A stretch of 64,000 bases of DNA, taken from the NCBI GenBank assembly GCA_902597545.1, contig CACJYD010000001.1, positions 124,001-188,000 of the forward strand, written 5' to 3'. This stretch comes from an uncultured Bacteroidota bacterium (GTDB taxonomy: Bacteria > Bacteroidota > Bacteroidia > Flavobacteriales > Flavobacteriaceae). Shown here in pieces: positions 27,157-35,815 of this stretch. A model generated the notes under the pieces. It ran no database searches. It saw nothing but the letters and a program-made list of their open reading frames with translations, and was not told where the DNA came from. A program made the translations under genes and the position numbers. The stretch's first letter is position 1; every line of letters begins with the position of its first letter.

Positions 27157-27166
27157 AAATTATAAT

Positions 27167-27901
27167 TTAAATCCAATCATAACCTTTTTCTTCAAGCTGA
27201 AGAGCTAGGTTTTTATCGCCTGATTTAGCAATTTTTCCATCTTGCAATACATGGACATAATCAGGAATAATATGATCTAATAGTCTCTGATAGTGGGTTA
27301 TGACAATTATGGCATTATTTTCATTTCTAAGTTTGTTAACACCATTTGCTACAATTCTCAATGCATCAATATCTAATCCAGAGTCTGTTTCATCTAGAAT
27401 AGCTAGGGTCGGATTTAGCATCGCCATTTGAAAAATTTCATTTCTCTTTTTTTCACCCCCAGAAAATCCTTCATTCAAGGATCTTGACAAAAACTTAGAA
27501 TCAATTTCTAAAAGAGCCGCTTTGTCCCTTATGTTTTTTAACATTTCATTGGCAGGCATTTCTTTTTGACCTCTTGCTTTTAGATTAGAATTAATTGCAG
27601 TTTTTATAAAATTAGTTACTGTCACTCCTGGTATTTCGACAGGATATTGGAATGACATGAAAATTCCCTTATGTGCTCTTTCCTCAGCTGACAAATCTTC
27701 GATATTTTCATCTTTGTAAAAAATATTTCCTTTTGTAACTTCATAATCTTCATTTCCAGCAATTACTGCAGAAAGAGTACTTTTACCAGATCCATTAGGT
27801 CCCATAATTGCGTGAACCTCTCCTGGATTTACTTCTAAGTTTAAACCATTTAGTATTGATTTATCTTCAATACTTACATGTAAATTTTCAATTTTTAACA
27901 T
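27167..27901 (-). CDS. sufC: Fe-S assembly ATPase SufC
   Basis: 244 aa cytosolic ABC ATPase of the SufBCD complex. Walker A GPNGSGKST is near residue 35, the ABC signature is FSGGEKKRNE, Walker B is LAILDETDSGLDID, and the switch His is in VITHYQR. It sits 9 bases after sufB. Confidence 0.97.
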   Translation of the reverse strand: MLKIENLHVSIEDKSILNGLNLEVNPGEVHAIMGPNGSGKSTLSAVIAGNEDYEVTKGNIFYKDENIEDLSAEERAHKGIFMSFQYPVEIPGVTVTNFIKTAINSNLKARGQKEMPANEMLKNIRDKAALLEIDSKFLSRSLNEGFSGGEKKRNEIFQMAMLNPTLAILDETDSGLDIDALRIVANGVNKLRNENNAIIVITHYQRLLDHIIPDYVHVLQDGKIAKSGDKNLALQLEEKGYDWI

Positions 27902-27910
27902 AATATAATT

Positions 27911-29356
27911 TTAACCGACAGATCCCTCAAGAGATATTTCTAATAATTTTTGAGCTTCAACAGCAAATTCCATTGGAAGTTTATTTAATACTTCTTTACT
28001 AAAACCATTCACAATCAAAGCAATTGCCTTTTCTACATCGATACCTCTTTGATTACAATAAAAAATTTGATCTTCTCCAATCTTACTCGTTGTTGCTTCA
28101 TGTTCAATTTGGGCAGATTTATTTTTAGCCTCTATGTATGGAAAAGTGTGTGCACCGCAATTGTTTCCCATTAATAGAGAATCACACTGGGAAAAATTTC
28201 TAGCATTTTCTGCATTTTTTCCAATTTGAACAAGACCTCTGTAGCTGTTTTGAGATTTTCCAGCAGATATTCCCTTAGATATAATTGTACTCTTAGTGTT
28301 TTTGCCAAGATGAATCATTTTTGTTCCAGTATCTGCTTGCTGATAATTATTTGTAACAGCAATTGAATAAAATTCACCAATGCTATTGTCACCTTTTAAA
28401 ATACATGATGGATATTTCCATGTTACAGCAGATCCAGTTTCAACTTGCGTCCATGAAATTTTAGAGTTATTATGGCATAAACCTCTTTTTGTTACAAAGT
28501 TAAAAACCCCGCCCTTGCCATGCTTATTCCCTGGATACCAATTTTGAACAGTAGAGTACTTAATTTCTGCGTTATCGTGGGCAATCAGTTCAACTACGGC
28601 AGCATGCAATTGGTTCTCATCTCTACTTGGGGCGGTACAACCCTCAAGATAACTTACGTAACTTCCTTCATCAGCAATTACTAAGGTTCTTTCAAATTGG
28701 CCAGTACCAGCTTGATTTATTCTGAAATAAGTAGATAACTCCATAGGACATTTAACACCTTTAGGTATGTAGCAAAAAGATCCATCAGAGAAAACAGCTG
28801 AATTTAATGCAGCGTAATAATTATCTTTTTTCGGGATGACCTTACCAATATATTTTTTTACTAAATCAGGATATTCTTTAATTGCTTCAGAAATTGAGCA
28901 AAAAATAATTCCATCTTTAGCTAAAGTTTCTCTAAATGTAGTCGCAACAGAAACTGAGTCCATTACAATATCGACAGCAACTCCAGAAAGTTTTTTTTGT
29001 TCATCAATCGAAATACCAAGCTTATTAAAGGTTTTAATAAGTTCAGGATCAACTTCATCTAGACTTTTGTATTTATTATTAGTTTTTGGAGCTGAAAAAT
29101 ATGAAATAGCTTGAAAATCAGGTTTTTTATAATGAATGTTTGCCCACTTAGGTTCATCCATTTCTTTCCAAGCTGCATATGCATCAAGCCGCCAATTGGT
29201 CATCCATTCTGGTTCATTTTTTTTCTTGGAGATAGAACGAACAATATCTTCATTAAGTCCAATGGGAAAAGTCTCAGATTCAATATCAGTTGTAAAACCG
29301 TATTGATACTCCTGTTGTTCTAGTTCTTTTTTTAATTCTTCTTCTGTATACGCCAT
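27911..29356 (-). CDS. sufB: Fe-S cluster scaffold protein SufB
   Basis: 481 aa. Core SUF scaffold on which clusters form. Typical patches are [54 protein letters not shown], and the C-terminal [18 protein letters not shown]. Length and order are normal for the family. It follows the A-type carrier gene by 9 bases, which places it second in the operon. Confidence 0.97.
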   Translation of the reverse strand: MAYTEEELKKELEQQEYQYGFTTDIESETFPIGLNEDIVRSISKKKNEPEWMTNWRLDAYAAWKEMDEPKWANIHYKKPDFQAISYFSAPKTNNKYKSLDEVDPELIKTFNKLGISIDEQKKLSGVAVDIVMDSVSVATTFRETLAKDGIIFCSISEAIKEYPDLVKKYIGKVIPKKDNYYAALNSAVFSDGSFCYIPKGVKCPMELSTYFRINQAGTGQFERTLVIADEGSYVSYLEGCTAPSRDENQLHAAVVELIAHDNAEIKYSTVQNWYPGNKHGKGGVFNFVTKRGLCHNNSKISWTQVETGSAVTWKYPSCILKGDNSIGEFYSIAVTNNYQQADTGTKMIHLGKNTKSTIISKGISAGKSQNSYRGLVQIGKNAENARNFSQCDSLLMGNNCGAHTFPYIEAKNKSAQIEHEATTSKIGEDQIFYCNQRGIDVEKAIALIVNGFSKEVLNKLPMEFAVEAQKLLEISLEGSVG

Positions 29357-29365
29357 ATTATATTG

Positions 29366-29695
29366 TTATAAGGAGAAACTTTCACCACAACCACAAGTTC
29401 GTGAAGCATTGGGATTTTTAAAAATAAATCCTTTTCCATTCAAACCTCCAGAGTATTCAAGTGTTGTTCCTATCAAGTATAAAAAACTTTTTTTATCAAC
29501 TACAATTTTTATACCATTATGCTCAAAAACCTTATCATTGTCTAGCTTATTTTTATCAAAATTTAACTCATAAGACAGACCTGAACATCCACCACTTTTT
29601 ACACCAACTCTGATAAAATCTTTACTTGGGCTAAAACCATCCATTTTCATCAGTTTTGATACTTGATTTTTTGCTGTATCTGCTACTTTAATCAT
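29366..29695 (-). CDS. A-type iron-sulfur carrier (HesB/IscA/SufA family)
   Basis: 109 aa. Carries Fe-S clusters from the scaffold to targets. Three ligand cysteines are present in GGCSGLSY (near residue 39) and TCGCGES at the C-terminus. The start is the ATG at 29695 (MIKVADTAKNQV); an in-frame TTG three codons earlier overlaps the -7 promoter element and is rejected. It is the first gene of the suf operon. The -7 box ends only 6 bases before the ATG, so the mRNA may have little or no leader. Confidence 0.94.
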   Translation of the reverse strand: MIKVADTAKNQVSKLMKMDGFSPSKDFIRVGVKSGGCSGLSYELNFDKNKLDNDKVFEHNGIKIVVDKKSFLYLIGTTLEYSGGLNGKGFIFKNPNASRTCGCGESFSL

Positions 29696-29701
29696 ATTTT
29701 G

Positions 29702-29709
29702 CAAATATA
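29702..29709 (-). promoter_or_regulatory. -7 element of the suf operon promoter
   Basis: Read on the minus strand, TATATTTG followed by C is a perfect match to the Bacteroidetes -7 consensus. It ends 6 bases before the carrier-gene ATG. No TTG lies at the expected -33 distance. Confidence 0.6.
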
Positions 29710-29734
29710 AACCTTTAAAAAATAATTATTACTC

Positions 29735-29742
29735 TAAATTTG
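29735..29742 (+). promoter_or_regulatory. -7 element upstream of thiL
   Basis: TAAATTTG fits TAnnTTTG and lies 21 bases before the thiL ATG. It is back to back with the suf promoter in a 67-base divergent gap. There is no room for a TPP riboswitch. The -33 element is not recognisable. Confidence 0.5.
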
Positions 29743-29762
29743 AAATTCAATTGCGAATCTAA

Positions 29763-30797
29763 ATGCCCAAAAAAACAAAAAAACTTACTGATATAGCGGA
29801 AATAGGTGAATTTGGTCTAATTGAGCTGTTAACTAAAGAATTTACTTCAAAAAATACTTCTACCCAGCTCTCTGTTGGTGATGATGCTGCTGTAATAGCT
29901 TTCGATAAAAAAAATACACTTATTTCAACTGATATGTTGGTTGAAGGGATTCATTTTGATCTGTCATATTTCCCACTAAAACATCTTGGTTATAAGGCCA
30001 TAACCTCATCTATTTCGGACATATGTGCAATGAATGGTATCTGTAGCCAAGTAACAGTTTCTATAGCTATGTCTAATAGGTTTAAAATTGAATCACTGAA
30101 AGATCTTTATTCAGGTATTAAAGTAGCCTGTGAAAATTATAATGTTGATTTAGTAGGAGGGGATACAACCTCATCAAACAAAGGACTTATAATTTCTGTA
30201 ACTGCAATAGGGTTTTCATGTGAAAATGGATTTGTAAAAAGGTCAGGAGCAAAAACCAATGATTTAATTGTTGTTTCTGGCACTTTAGGCGGAGCTTACC
30301 TAGGGCTACAAGTATTAGAAAGAGAAAAACAGGTCTTTCTAGTAAATCCAAATAATAAGCCTGATTTGACAGCTTATAAAAATATTATTCAAAAACAACT
30401 AAGACCTGAAGCTAGAAATGATATTATTGAGTTTTTTCAGGAATGTAAAATTAAACCAACATCCATGATTGATATTTCTGATGGACTTTCATCAGAAATC
30501 ATTCACCTATGTAAAAGTTCAAATAAAGGATGTAAAATTTATGAAGATAAAATACCAATAAGTGATGATTCTTTTAAGGCTTGTAAAGAATTTAATTTAG
30601 AACCTACAACAATTGCATTATCAGGCGGGGAGGATTATCAACTATTATTTACAGTTGGTCAAGAAAATTTAGAAAAAATTCAAAATAATTTAAACCTTTC
30701 AGTAATTGGACATATTACTTCGTCCAAAGAGATGATTTTAATGGAAAAATCAGGAAGAAATATAATGATAGAATCGTTGGGTTGGAAATCTTTTTAA
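29763..30797 (+). CDS. thiL: Thiamine-monophosphate kinase
   Basis: 344 aa. Phosphorylates thiamine monophosphate to thiamine pyrophosphate with ATP, the last step of cofactor synthesis. The AIRS-like motifs are present: EFGLIELL, SVGDDAAVI, STDMLVEGIHFD, ISDICAMNG, DLVGGDTTSS and SGGEDYQLLF. It is monocistronic. Its TAA stop shares the TTAA palindrome with the convergent aminopeptidase gene. Confidence 0.95.
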   Translation: MPKKTKKLTDIAEIGEFGLIELLTKEFTSKNTSTQLSVGDDAAVIAFDKKNTLISTDMLVEGIHFDLSYFPLKHLGYKAITSSISDICAMNGICSQVTVSIAMSNRFKIESLKDLYSGIKVACENYNVDLVGGDTTSSNKGLIISVTAIGFSCENGFVKRSGAKTNDLIVVSGTLGGAYLGLQVLEREKQVFLVNPNNKPDLTAYKNIIQKQLRPEARNDIIEFFQECKIKPTSMIDISDGLSSEIIHLCKSSNKGCKIYEDKIPISDDSFKACKEFNLEPTTIALSGGEDYQLLFTVGQENLEKIQNNLNLSVIGHITSSKEMILMEKSGRNIMIESLGWKSF

Positions 30798-32086
30798 CCA
30801 TTGTTCATGATTGCTTCAATTTCTTCAATCTGAATTGGTATGTTTTTCATTAAGTTAGTTGGGTCTCCTGAACTATTAATAACTACATCATCCTCTAATC
30901 TTATTCCAAAATCTTCATCCTTAATATAAATTCCAGGTTCAACCGTTAATACCATATTTTTTTCAAAAGGCATATCTAAATCACAATAGTCATGAGTATC
31001 TAAGCCTAAATGATGTGATGTTCCATGACTAAAATATTTTTTATAAGCTGGTTTCTCTTTAGTTTGATTTTGTACGTCAGCTTTATCTAAAAGTTTAATT
31101 CTTAATAATTCAGAGGTCATAATTTTACCAACCTCAAAATGAAAGTCTTTCCACAAAATTCCTGGTCTTAACAATGAAGTAGCTTCATTTTTAACATTTA
31201 AAACAGCATTATAAATAATTTTCTGTCTATCGCTAAATTTTCCGTTTACAGGGACAGTTCTAGTCATATCACTTGAATAATTTGCATATTCAGCACCAAC
31301 ATCCATCAATACTATTTCCCCATCTAGACATTGCCTGTTATTTTCGATATAATGCAAAAAATTCGAATTTCTGCCCGAAGCAATAATTGGGCTGTAGGCA
31401 AATTTTTTAGACCTATTTTTTAAGAATTCGTGTGAAAATTCAGCTTCTATTTCATACTCCCAAACACCAGGTTTCACAAATTTTAAAATTCTTTCAAAGC
31501 CTTTACGAGTTATTTCACAGGCATGCTCGATTAACTTAATTTCAATCTCATCTTTAATGGATCTTTGTTTTTGAAGAATAGGGTTACTTTTTTTAAAATT
31601 AATACCACCAATTTTTTTAAGCTTTTCAATAAATCTATCTTCTCTTGTTTGAGTCTCTACATTTTGCCTGTAGTGTTCATTGGTATTTATATATATATTA
31701 TTTGATTGTTTGATTATCTGAATAAGAATATTTTCAAATTCATTTGTCCAATAAATATTATTTATTCCAGAAATATCTTTAGCTTTCTCTTTAGTTAATT
31801 TCTCACCTTCCCAGTGGGTGATATGATCATTAGTCTCTCTAATGAATAGCATTTCTTTAAAGCTGTTTTTTTTAGAATCTGGAAATAAAACCAGGATACT
31901 TTCTTCTTGATCAATACCACTCAAATAAAAAATATCTCTATGTTGTTCAAATGGAAGCGTAGAATCAGCACTTACTGGATATATATCATTAGAGTTAAAA
32001 AAAGCAATACTATTTGATTCTAGCTTTTTTACAAAATTTTTACGATTTTTAATGAATAAGCTACTATCTATTTTATTGTATTTCAT
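30794..32086 (-). CDS. Xaa-Pro aminopeptidase (M24 family)
   Basis: 430 aa cytosolic two-metal peptidase that removes N-terminal residues before proline. An N-terminal creatinase-like domain (DIFYLSGIDQEESILVLFP) precedes the pita-bread catalytic domain with metal ligands in MDVGAEYANYSSDMTR (two Asp), HGTSHHLGLDTHD (His), TVEPGIY (Glu) and RLEDDVV (Glu). All ligands are intact. It is divergent from the BNR-repeat gene. Confidence 0.93.
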   Translation of the reverse strand: MKYNKIDSSLFIKNRKNFVKKLESNSIAFFNSNDIYPVSADSTLPFEQHRDIFYLSGIDQEESILVLFPDSKKNSFKEMLFIRETNDHITHWEGEKLTKEKAKDISGINNIYWTNEFENILIQIIKQSNNIYINTNEHYRQNVETQTREDRFIEKLKKIGGINFKKSNPILQKQRSIKDEIEIKLIEHACEITRKGFERILKFVKPGVWEYEIEAEFSHEFLKNRSKKFAYSPIIASGRNSNFLHYIENNRQCLDGEIVLMDVGAEYANYSSDMTRTVPVNGKFSDRQKIIYNAVLNVKNEATSLLRPGILWKDFHFEVGKIMTSELLRIKLLDKADVQNQTKEKPAYKKYFSHGTSHHLGLDTHDYCDLDMPFEKNMVLTVEPGIYIKDEDFGIRLEDDVVINSSGDPTNLMKNIPIQIEEIEAIMNNG

Positions 32087-32103
32087 TTAAAATTGATATC
32101 AGT

Positions 32104-32111
32104 CAAATTTA
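32104..32111 (-). promoter_or_regulatory. -7 element upstream of the M24 aminopeptidase gene
   Basis: On the minus strand TAAATTTG matches TAnnTTTG and ends 17 bases before the ATG at 32086. No -33 TTG is evident. Confidence 0.45.
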
Positions 32112-32125
32112 ACAAATTAAAAAAG

Positions 32126-34951
32126 ATGAAAAATATAAGTTTTTTTATAATCTTATTCTCCATTTTTTGCCAGTCACAAAATAATTATACATCTGCAGAA
32201 TTAATAGAGAAATCTGAGCTCCAATATAAAAATCAATTAGAAAACTCTATTGTAAAAAATATTCAATTTGTAAATATCGGACCAAGTGTAATGAGTGGTC
32301 GGGTTACAGATATTGAAGTTAACCCTAAGAATTCAATAGAATTTTATGTCGCATATGCTTCGGGTGGATTATGGCACACAATAAACAACGGTACAACATT
32401 TGAGCCAATTATGGATAACAGTATAACACAAAACATAGGAGATTTTGCAATAGATTGGGAATCAAAAACAATTTTTGTTGGCACAGGCGAAAGTAATTCA
32501 TCGAGATCATCATATCCTGGAATTGGAGTAATAAAATCTACGGATAATGGCAAGACCTGGCAGAATGTTGGCCTAAGAGATTCTCATCATGTTAGTAGAA
32601 TTCTTATAAACCCAAAGGATAATCAACATATTGTAGTAGCAGTAATTGGCCATTTATATTCAAAAAACAAAGAAAGAGGAATTTTTAATTCATTTGACGG
32701 AGGAAAAACATGGACTAAATCTTTATATATTAAAGATAACACAGGAGCAATTGATATAGTTTATGATCCAAGTAATTTTAATATTCAATATGCTGCTTTT
32801 TGGGAAAGAGAGAGAAATGCATGGAATTTTTTAGGAAGTGGTGCCAATTCAGGAATTTATAAGACCATCGACGGAGGTAAAAACTGGAAGAAAATATCGA
32901 CTGCTGATTCTGGGTTCCCAGTAGGCGATGGGGTTGGTAGAATAGGATTAGCAATTTATGATTCTTCTATTATTTATGCTGTTTTAGATAATCAGTTCAG
33001 AAGAAAACTAGAAAATAAATATGAAGGATTACAAAGAATAGATTTTAAAGAAATGTCTAAACAAAGTTTTATGGCTTTAGAAAATGATCAGCTAAACAAG
33101 TTTATTAAGCAAAACGGTTTTCCAAAAAACTTAGATGCTGTTTCGCTAAAATCTAAAATAGATTCAAACAATTTAATTCCAGAAGACATTTATAAGTTTT
33201 TAACGGATGCTAATGCTGAATTGTTTGATACACCTGTAATAGGAGCAGAAGTCTATAAATCGATAGATGGAGGGATTACTTGGCAAAAACAAAACTCTAA
33301 TTATTTGGATGGTGTTTACAACAGTTACGGATATTATTTTGGAAGAATACATGTTTCACCAAGTAATTCAAATCAAATATATATTTATGGTGTCCCAATA
33401 TTAAAATCAAATGATTCAGGAAAAACTTTTAAAAGAATTGGAGCAAGTAATGTTCACGTTGATCATCACGATTTATGGATCAATCCAAAAAATACAAATC
33501 ATCTAGTTTTAGGAAATGATGGGGGTGTTAATATTTCGTATGATCAAGGAAATAATTGGATTAAATTAAACCAGCCCTCTGTTGGACAATTCTATTCAAT
33601 TAATGTTGACAATTCTAATCCATACAATGTTTATGGCGGACTGCAAGACAATGGAGTTTGGATGGCAAAAAATAATTCGATAGAATCTCCATCATGGTAT
33701 GAAACAGGCCATAATAATTGGACTAAAATTATGGGAGGAGATGGCATGCAAATTCAAATCGATAACCGAGATAATAATATTGTTTACACAGGATTACAGT
33801 TTGGAAATTATTATAGATTAGATTTATTTAATAATGAAAGAAAAAGTATTAAACCTAAACATAAGCTTGGAGACTCTCCTTTAAGATTCAATTGGCAAAC
33901 ACCAATATTAATATCTCCTCATAATCAAGATATTATATATTTTGGGAGTAATAAATTACATAGATCATTTAATAAAGGAGATGATTGGGAAGAAATTTCT
34001 AAAGACCTAACATCTGGTGGGAAAAAAGGAAACGTGCCATATGGCACTATAACCAGTTTTGATGAATCTAATTTTCAGTTTGGAAAATTAATTGTTGGCT
34101 CTGATGATGGGATTGTAAGCATTAGTAATGACTCTGGAAAAACCTGGAAATCAGTCAGTGATAATTTACCACCTGATCTTTGGGTTAGTAGAGTGATTTT
34201 TTCAAAACATGAAAAAAATACGATTTATTTATCATTGAATGGATATAGATATAATGATTTCAAACCTTACATATATGTAAGTAATGATAATGGAGATAGT
34301 TGGGAAAATATTTCATCTAATCTTCCTTTGTCACCTGTCAATGTTATAAGAGAGGATATTAATAGAAAAGAAATTCTTTATGTAGGTACAGACAATGGTT
34401 TATTTATTTCATTTAATGGTGGAAAAAAATGGCACCCATTTGAGTCATCATTAAATAGAGTTGCCGTCCATGATTTAGTTATTCAAAACGAAAAAAATGA
34501 TTTATTAGTTGGAACACACGGAAGATCTATCTACAAAACAAATTTAGATTTGTTCAATGATTTCATGATTGAAAAAAATGGAGAAAAACCCTTAATTATT
34601 TTTGAAATAAATGATTTAAGACACTCAAATTCATGGGGAAAAAGATCTAATTATTCAGATGATGTTTTTAAACCCTCAGTTAAAACAATAGTGTACTCAG
34701 ACAAATCAATAATATATGATTACACAATCACGGATAACTTTAATAATATTCTAAATAAAGGTAAGTTGAATTTGGATAAAGGATTTAATAATATAGAAAT
34801 AATACCAATGATTAATTACTCAATTGCTACAAAGAAATTTAAGAAGATTGGGATAAGCTCAGAAAAATCTGAAGATGGAAATATTTATTTACCCAAGGGC
34901 GATTATATTTTAAAAATTAATGATTTTTCAAGAAAATTTTCTATTAAATAG
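32126..34951 (+). CDS. Exported BNR/Asp-box repeat protein (VPS10/sortilin-like propeller)
   Basis: 941 aa from the ATG at 32126, which starts a signal peptide (ISFFIILFSIFCQSQ); the earlier TTG is rejected because it places 11 polar residues in front. At least nine Asp-box repeats (S-x-D-x-G-x-x-W) form propeller blades: STDNGKTW, SFDGGKTW, TIDGGKNW, SIDGGITW, SNDSGKTF, SYDQGNNW, SNDSGKTW, SNDNGDSW, SFNGGKKW. Bacteroidetes have many such roughly 1000-aa proteins, annotated as glycosyl hydrolases or sortilin-like. No catalytic residues can be assigned, so a binding role is as likely as an enzymatic one. A -7 box for its own promoter was not identified. Confidence 0.88.
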   Translation: MKNISFFIILFSIFCQSQNNYTSAELIEKSELQYKNQLENSIVKNIQFVNIGPSVMSGRVTDIEVNPKNSIEFYVAYASGGLWHTINNGTTFEPIMDNSITQNIGDFAIDWESKTIFVGTGESNSSRSSYPGIGVIKSTDNGKTWQNVGLRDSHHVSRILINPKDNQHIVVAVIGHLYSKNKERGIFNSFDGGKTWTKSLYIKDNTGAIDIVYDPSNFNIQYAAFWERERNAWNFLGSGANSGIYKTIDGGKNWKKISTADSGFPVGDGVGRIGLAIYDSSIIYAVLDNQFRRKLENKYEGLQRIDFKEMSKQSFMALENDQLNKFIKQNGFPKNLDAVSLKSKIDSNNLIPEDIYKFLTDANAELFDTPVIGAEVYKSIDGGITWQKQNSNYLDGVYNSYGYYFGRIHVSPSNSNQIYIYGVPILKSNDSGKTFKRIGASNVHVDHHDLWINPKNTNHLVLGNDGGVNISYDQGNNWIKLNQPSVGQFYSINVDNSNPYNVYGGLQDNGVWMAKNNSIESPSWYETGHNNWTKIMGGDGMQIQIDNRDNNIVYTGLQFGNYYRLDLFNNERKSIKPKHKLGDSPLRFNWQTPILISPHNQDIIYFGSNKLHRSFNKGDDWEEISKDLTSGGKKGNVPYGTITSFDESNFQFGKLIVGSDDGIVSISNDSGKTWKSVSDNLPPDLWVSRVIFSKHEKNTIYLSLNGYRYNDFKPYIYVSNDNGDSWENISSNLPLSPVNVIREDINRKEILYVGTDNGLFISFNGGKKWHPFESSLNRVAVHDLVIQNEKNDLLVGTHGRSIYKTNLDLFNDFMIEKNGEKPLIIFEINDLRHSNSWGKRSNYSDDVFKPSVKTIVYSDKSIIYDYTITDNFNNILNKGKLNLDKGFNNIEIIPMINYSIATKKFKKIGISSEKSEDGNIYLPKGDYILKINDFSRKFSIK

Positions 34952-34961
34952 TTATAAATTC

Positions 34962-34992
34962 TTGTTTGTAATTTCATTGTGAGTTAATTTTG
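34962..34992 (+). promoter_or_regulatory. Promoter of the sdh operon
   Basis: TTG at 34962-34964, a 20-base spacer, and TAATTTTG at 34985-34992 make a complete Bacteroidetes-type promoter. It ends 17 bases before the sdhC ATG. Confidence 0.75.
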
Positions 34993-35009
34993 TAGATTGA
35001 AATTTAACT

Positions 35010-35672
35010 ATGAACAAGCTTTTTAGTTCCTCAATTGGTAGAAAAATTGCAATGGCTCTTTCTGGAGTTTTTTTAATAGTTTTTTTAACTCAACATTTCT
35101 TAATAAACATTACCTCGGTTTTCAGTGAAGGTATTTTCAATATGCTTTCACATTTCATGGGAAATAATCCATTAGTACAGTTTATTCTACAGCCAATATT
35201 AATTGTTGGTGTTATATTTCATTTTGTAATGGGTTTTGTTTTAGATTGGCAAAATCGGAAAGCTAGGCCAGTAAAATATGCAGTTTACAAAGGATCAAGA
35301 AACTCAATGTTTGTATCAAGAAATATGATTATATCAGGAATCGTTATTTTATCCTTTATGGCTTTACATTTTTATGATTTTTGGGTACCAGAAATGGATT
35401 ACAAATATATTCAAGTATTACCAGAGGACCCTGACAGATATTATGAAGAATTAATACATAAGTTTGAAAATCCTGTTAGAGTAGGCTTATACTGTTTATC
35501 ATTTATTTTTTTGTCGTTACATTTAATACATGGACTTTCGTCATCAACCCAATCATTAGGAACCAACAATAAATATTCATCAACTATAAATAAGATAAGT
35601 TATGCATTCGGTATTGGAATACCTGCTGGATTTTGTTTTATAGCATTATTTCATTTTTTTACACATTTATAA
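35010..35672 (+). CDS. sdhC: Succinate dehydrogenase cytochrome b subunit
   Basis: 220-aa diheme-type membrane anchor of succinate:quinone oxidoreductase, as found in Bacteroidetes. Five transmembrane helices are visible, and the helix-borne His residues are in LTQHFLIN, IFHFVMGF, MALHFYDFW and LHLIHGLSSSTQSLG. The start MNKLFSSSIGRKIAMALSG is typical. The stop codon lies inside the left arm of a 12-base inverted repeat. Normally sdhA follows within a few dozen bases; here the gap is 143 bases. Confidence 0.95.
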   Translation: MNKLFSSSIGRKIAMALSGVFLIVFLTQHFLINITSVFSEGIFNMLSHFMGNNPLVQFILQPILIVGVIFHFVMGFVLDWQNRKARPVKYAVYKGSRNSMFVSRNMIISGIVILSFMALHFYDFWVPEMDYKYIQVLPEDPDRYYEELIHKFENPVRVGLYCLSFIFLSLHLIHGLSSSTQSLGTNNKYSSTINKISYAFGIGIPAGFCFIALFHFFTHL

Positions 35673-35724
35673 CACATAATGTACTTAAATGTAACACATT
35701 ATAAAATTATACATGTGTTATAAA
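35666..35724. repeat. 12-bp inverted repeat behind sdhC
   Basis: TTTATAACACAT (35666-35677) and ATGTGTTATAAA (35713-35724) are perfect inverted copies separated by 35 bases. A further TAACACAT at 35692-35699 can pair with the same right arm with a 13-base loop. No T tract follows the right arm, so it is not a typical terminator. It could act as a binding dyad, an RNA hairpin, or a remnant of an attachment site. Confidence 0.8.
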
Positions 35725-35811
35725 TTATTCATTTTATAAGGTTTATTTAGTGTTAAAAAATTATTTTTATCTATTTTTTTATATTTTGTTATTTATTATT
35801 AATTTTAACAC
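35670..35811. repeat. Cluster of five TAACAC/GTGTTA motifs in the sdhC-sdhA gap
   Basis: TAACAC occurs at 35670, 35692 and 35806 on the plus strand and GTGTTA at 35715 and 35750. The first two and the copy at 35715 extend to TAACACAT; the last is TAACACGT and ends 3 bases before the fusion ATG. The gap (35673-35815) otherwise holds no gene and no clear promoter. The pattern resembles arm-type sites bound by tyrosine recombinases, which is an inference. Confidence 0.6.
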
Positions 35812-35815
35812 GTGA

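Noticed and set aside
29763-29900. Possible TPP riboswitch for thiL
   Set aside because: Only about 21 bases separate the -7 box from the ATG, far too short for a THI element.
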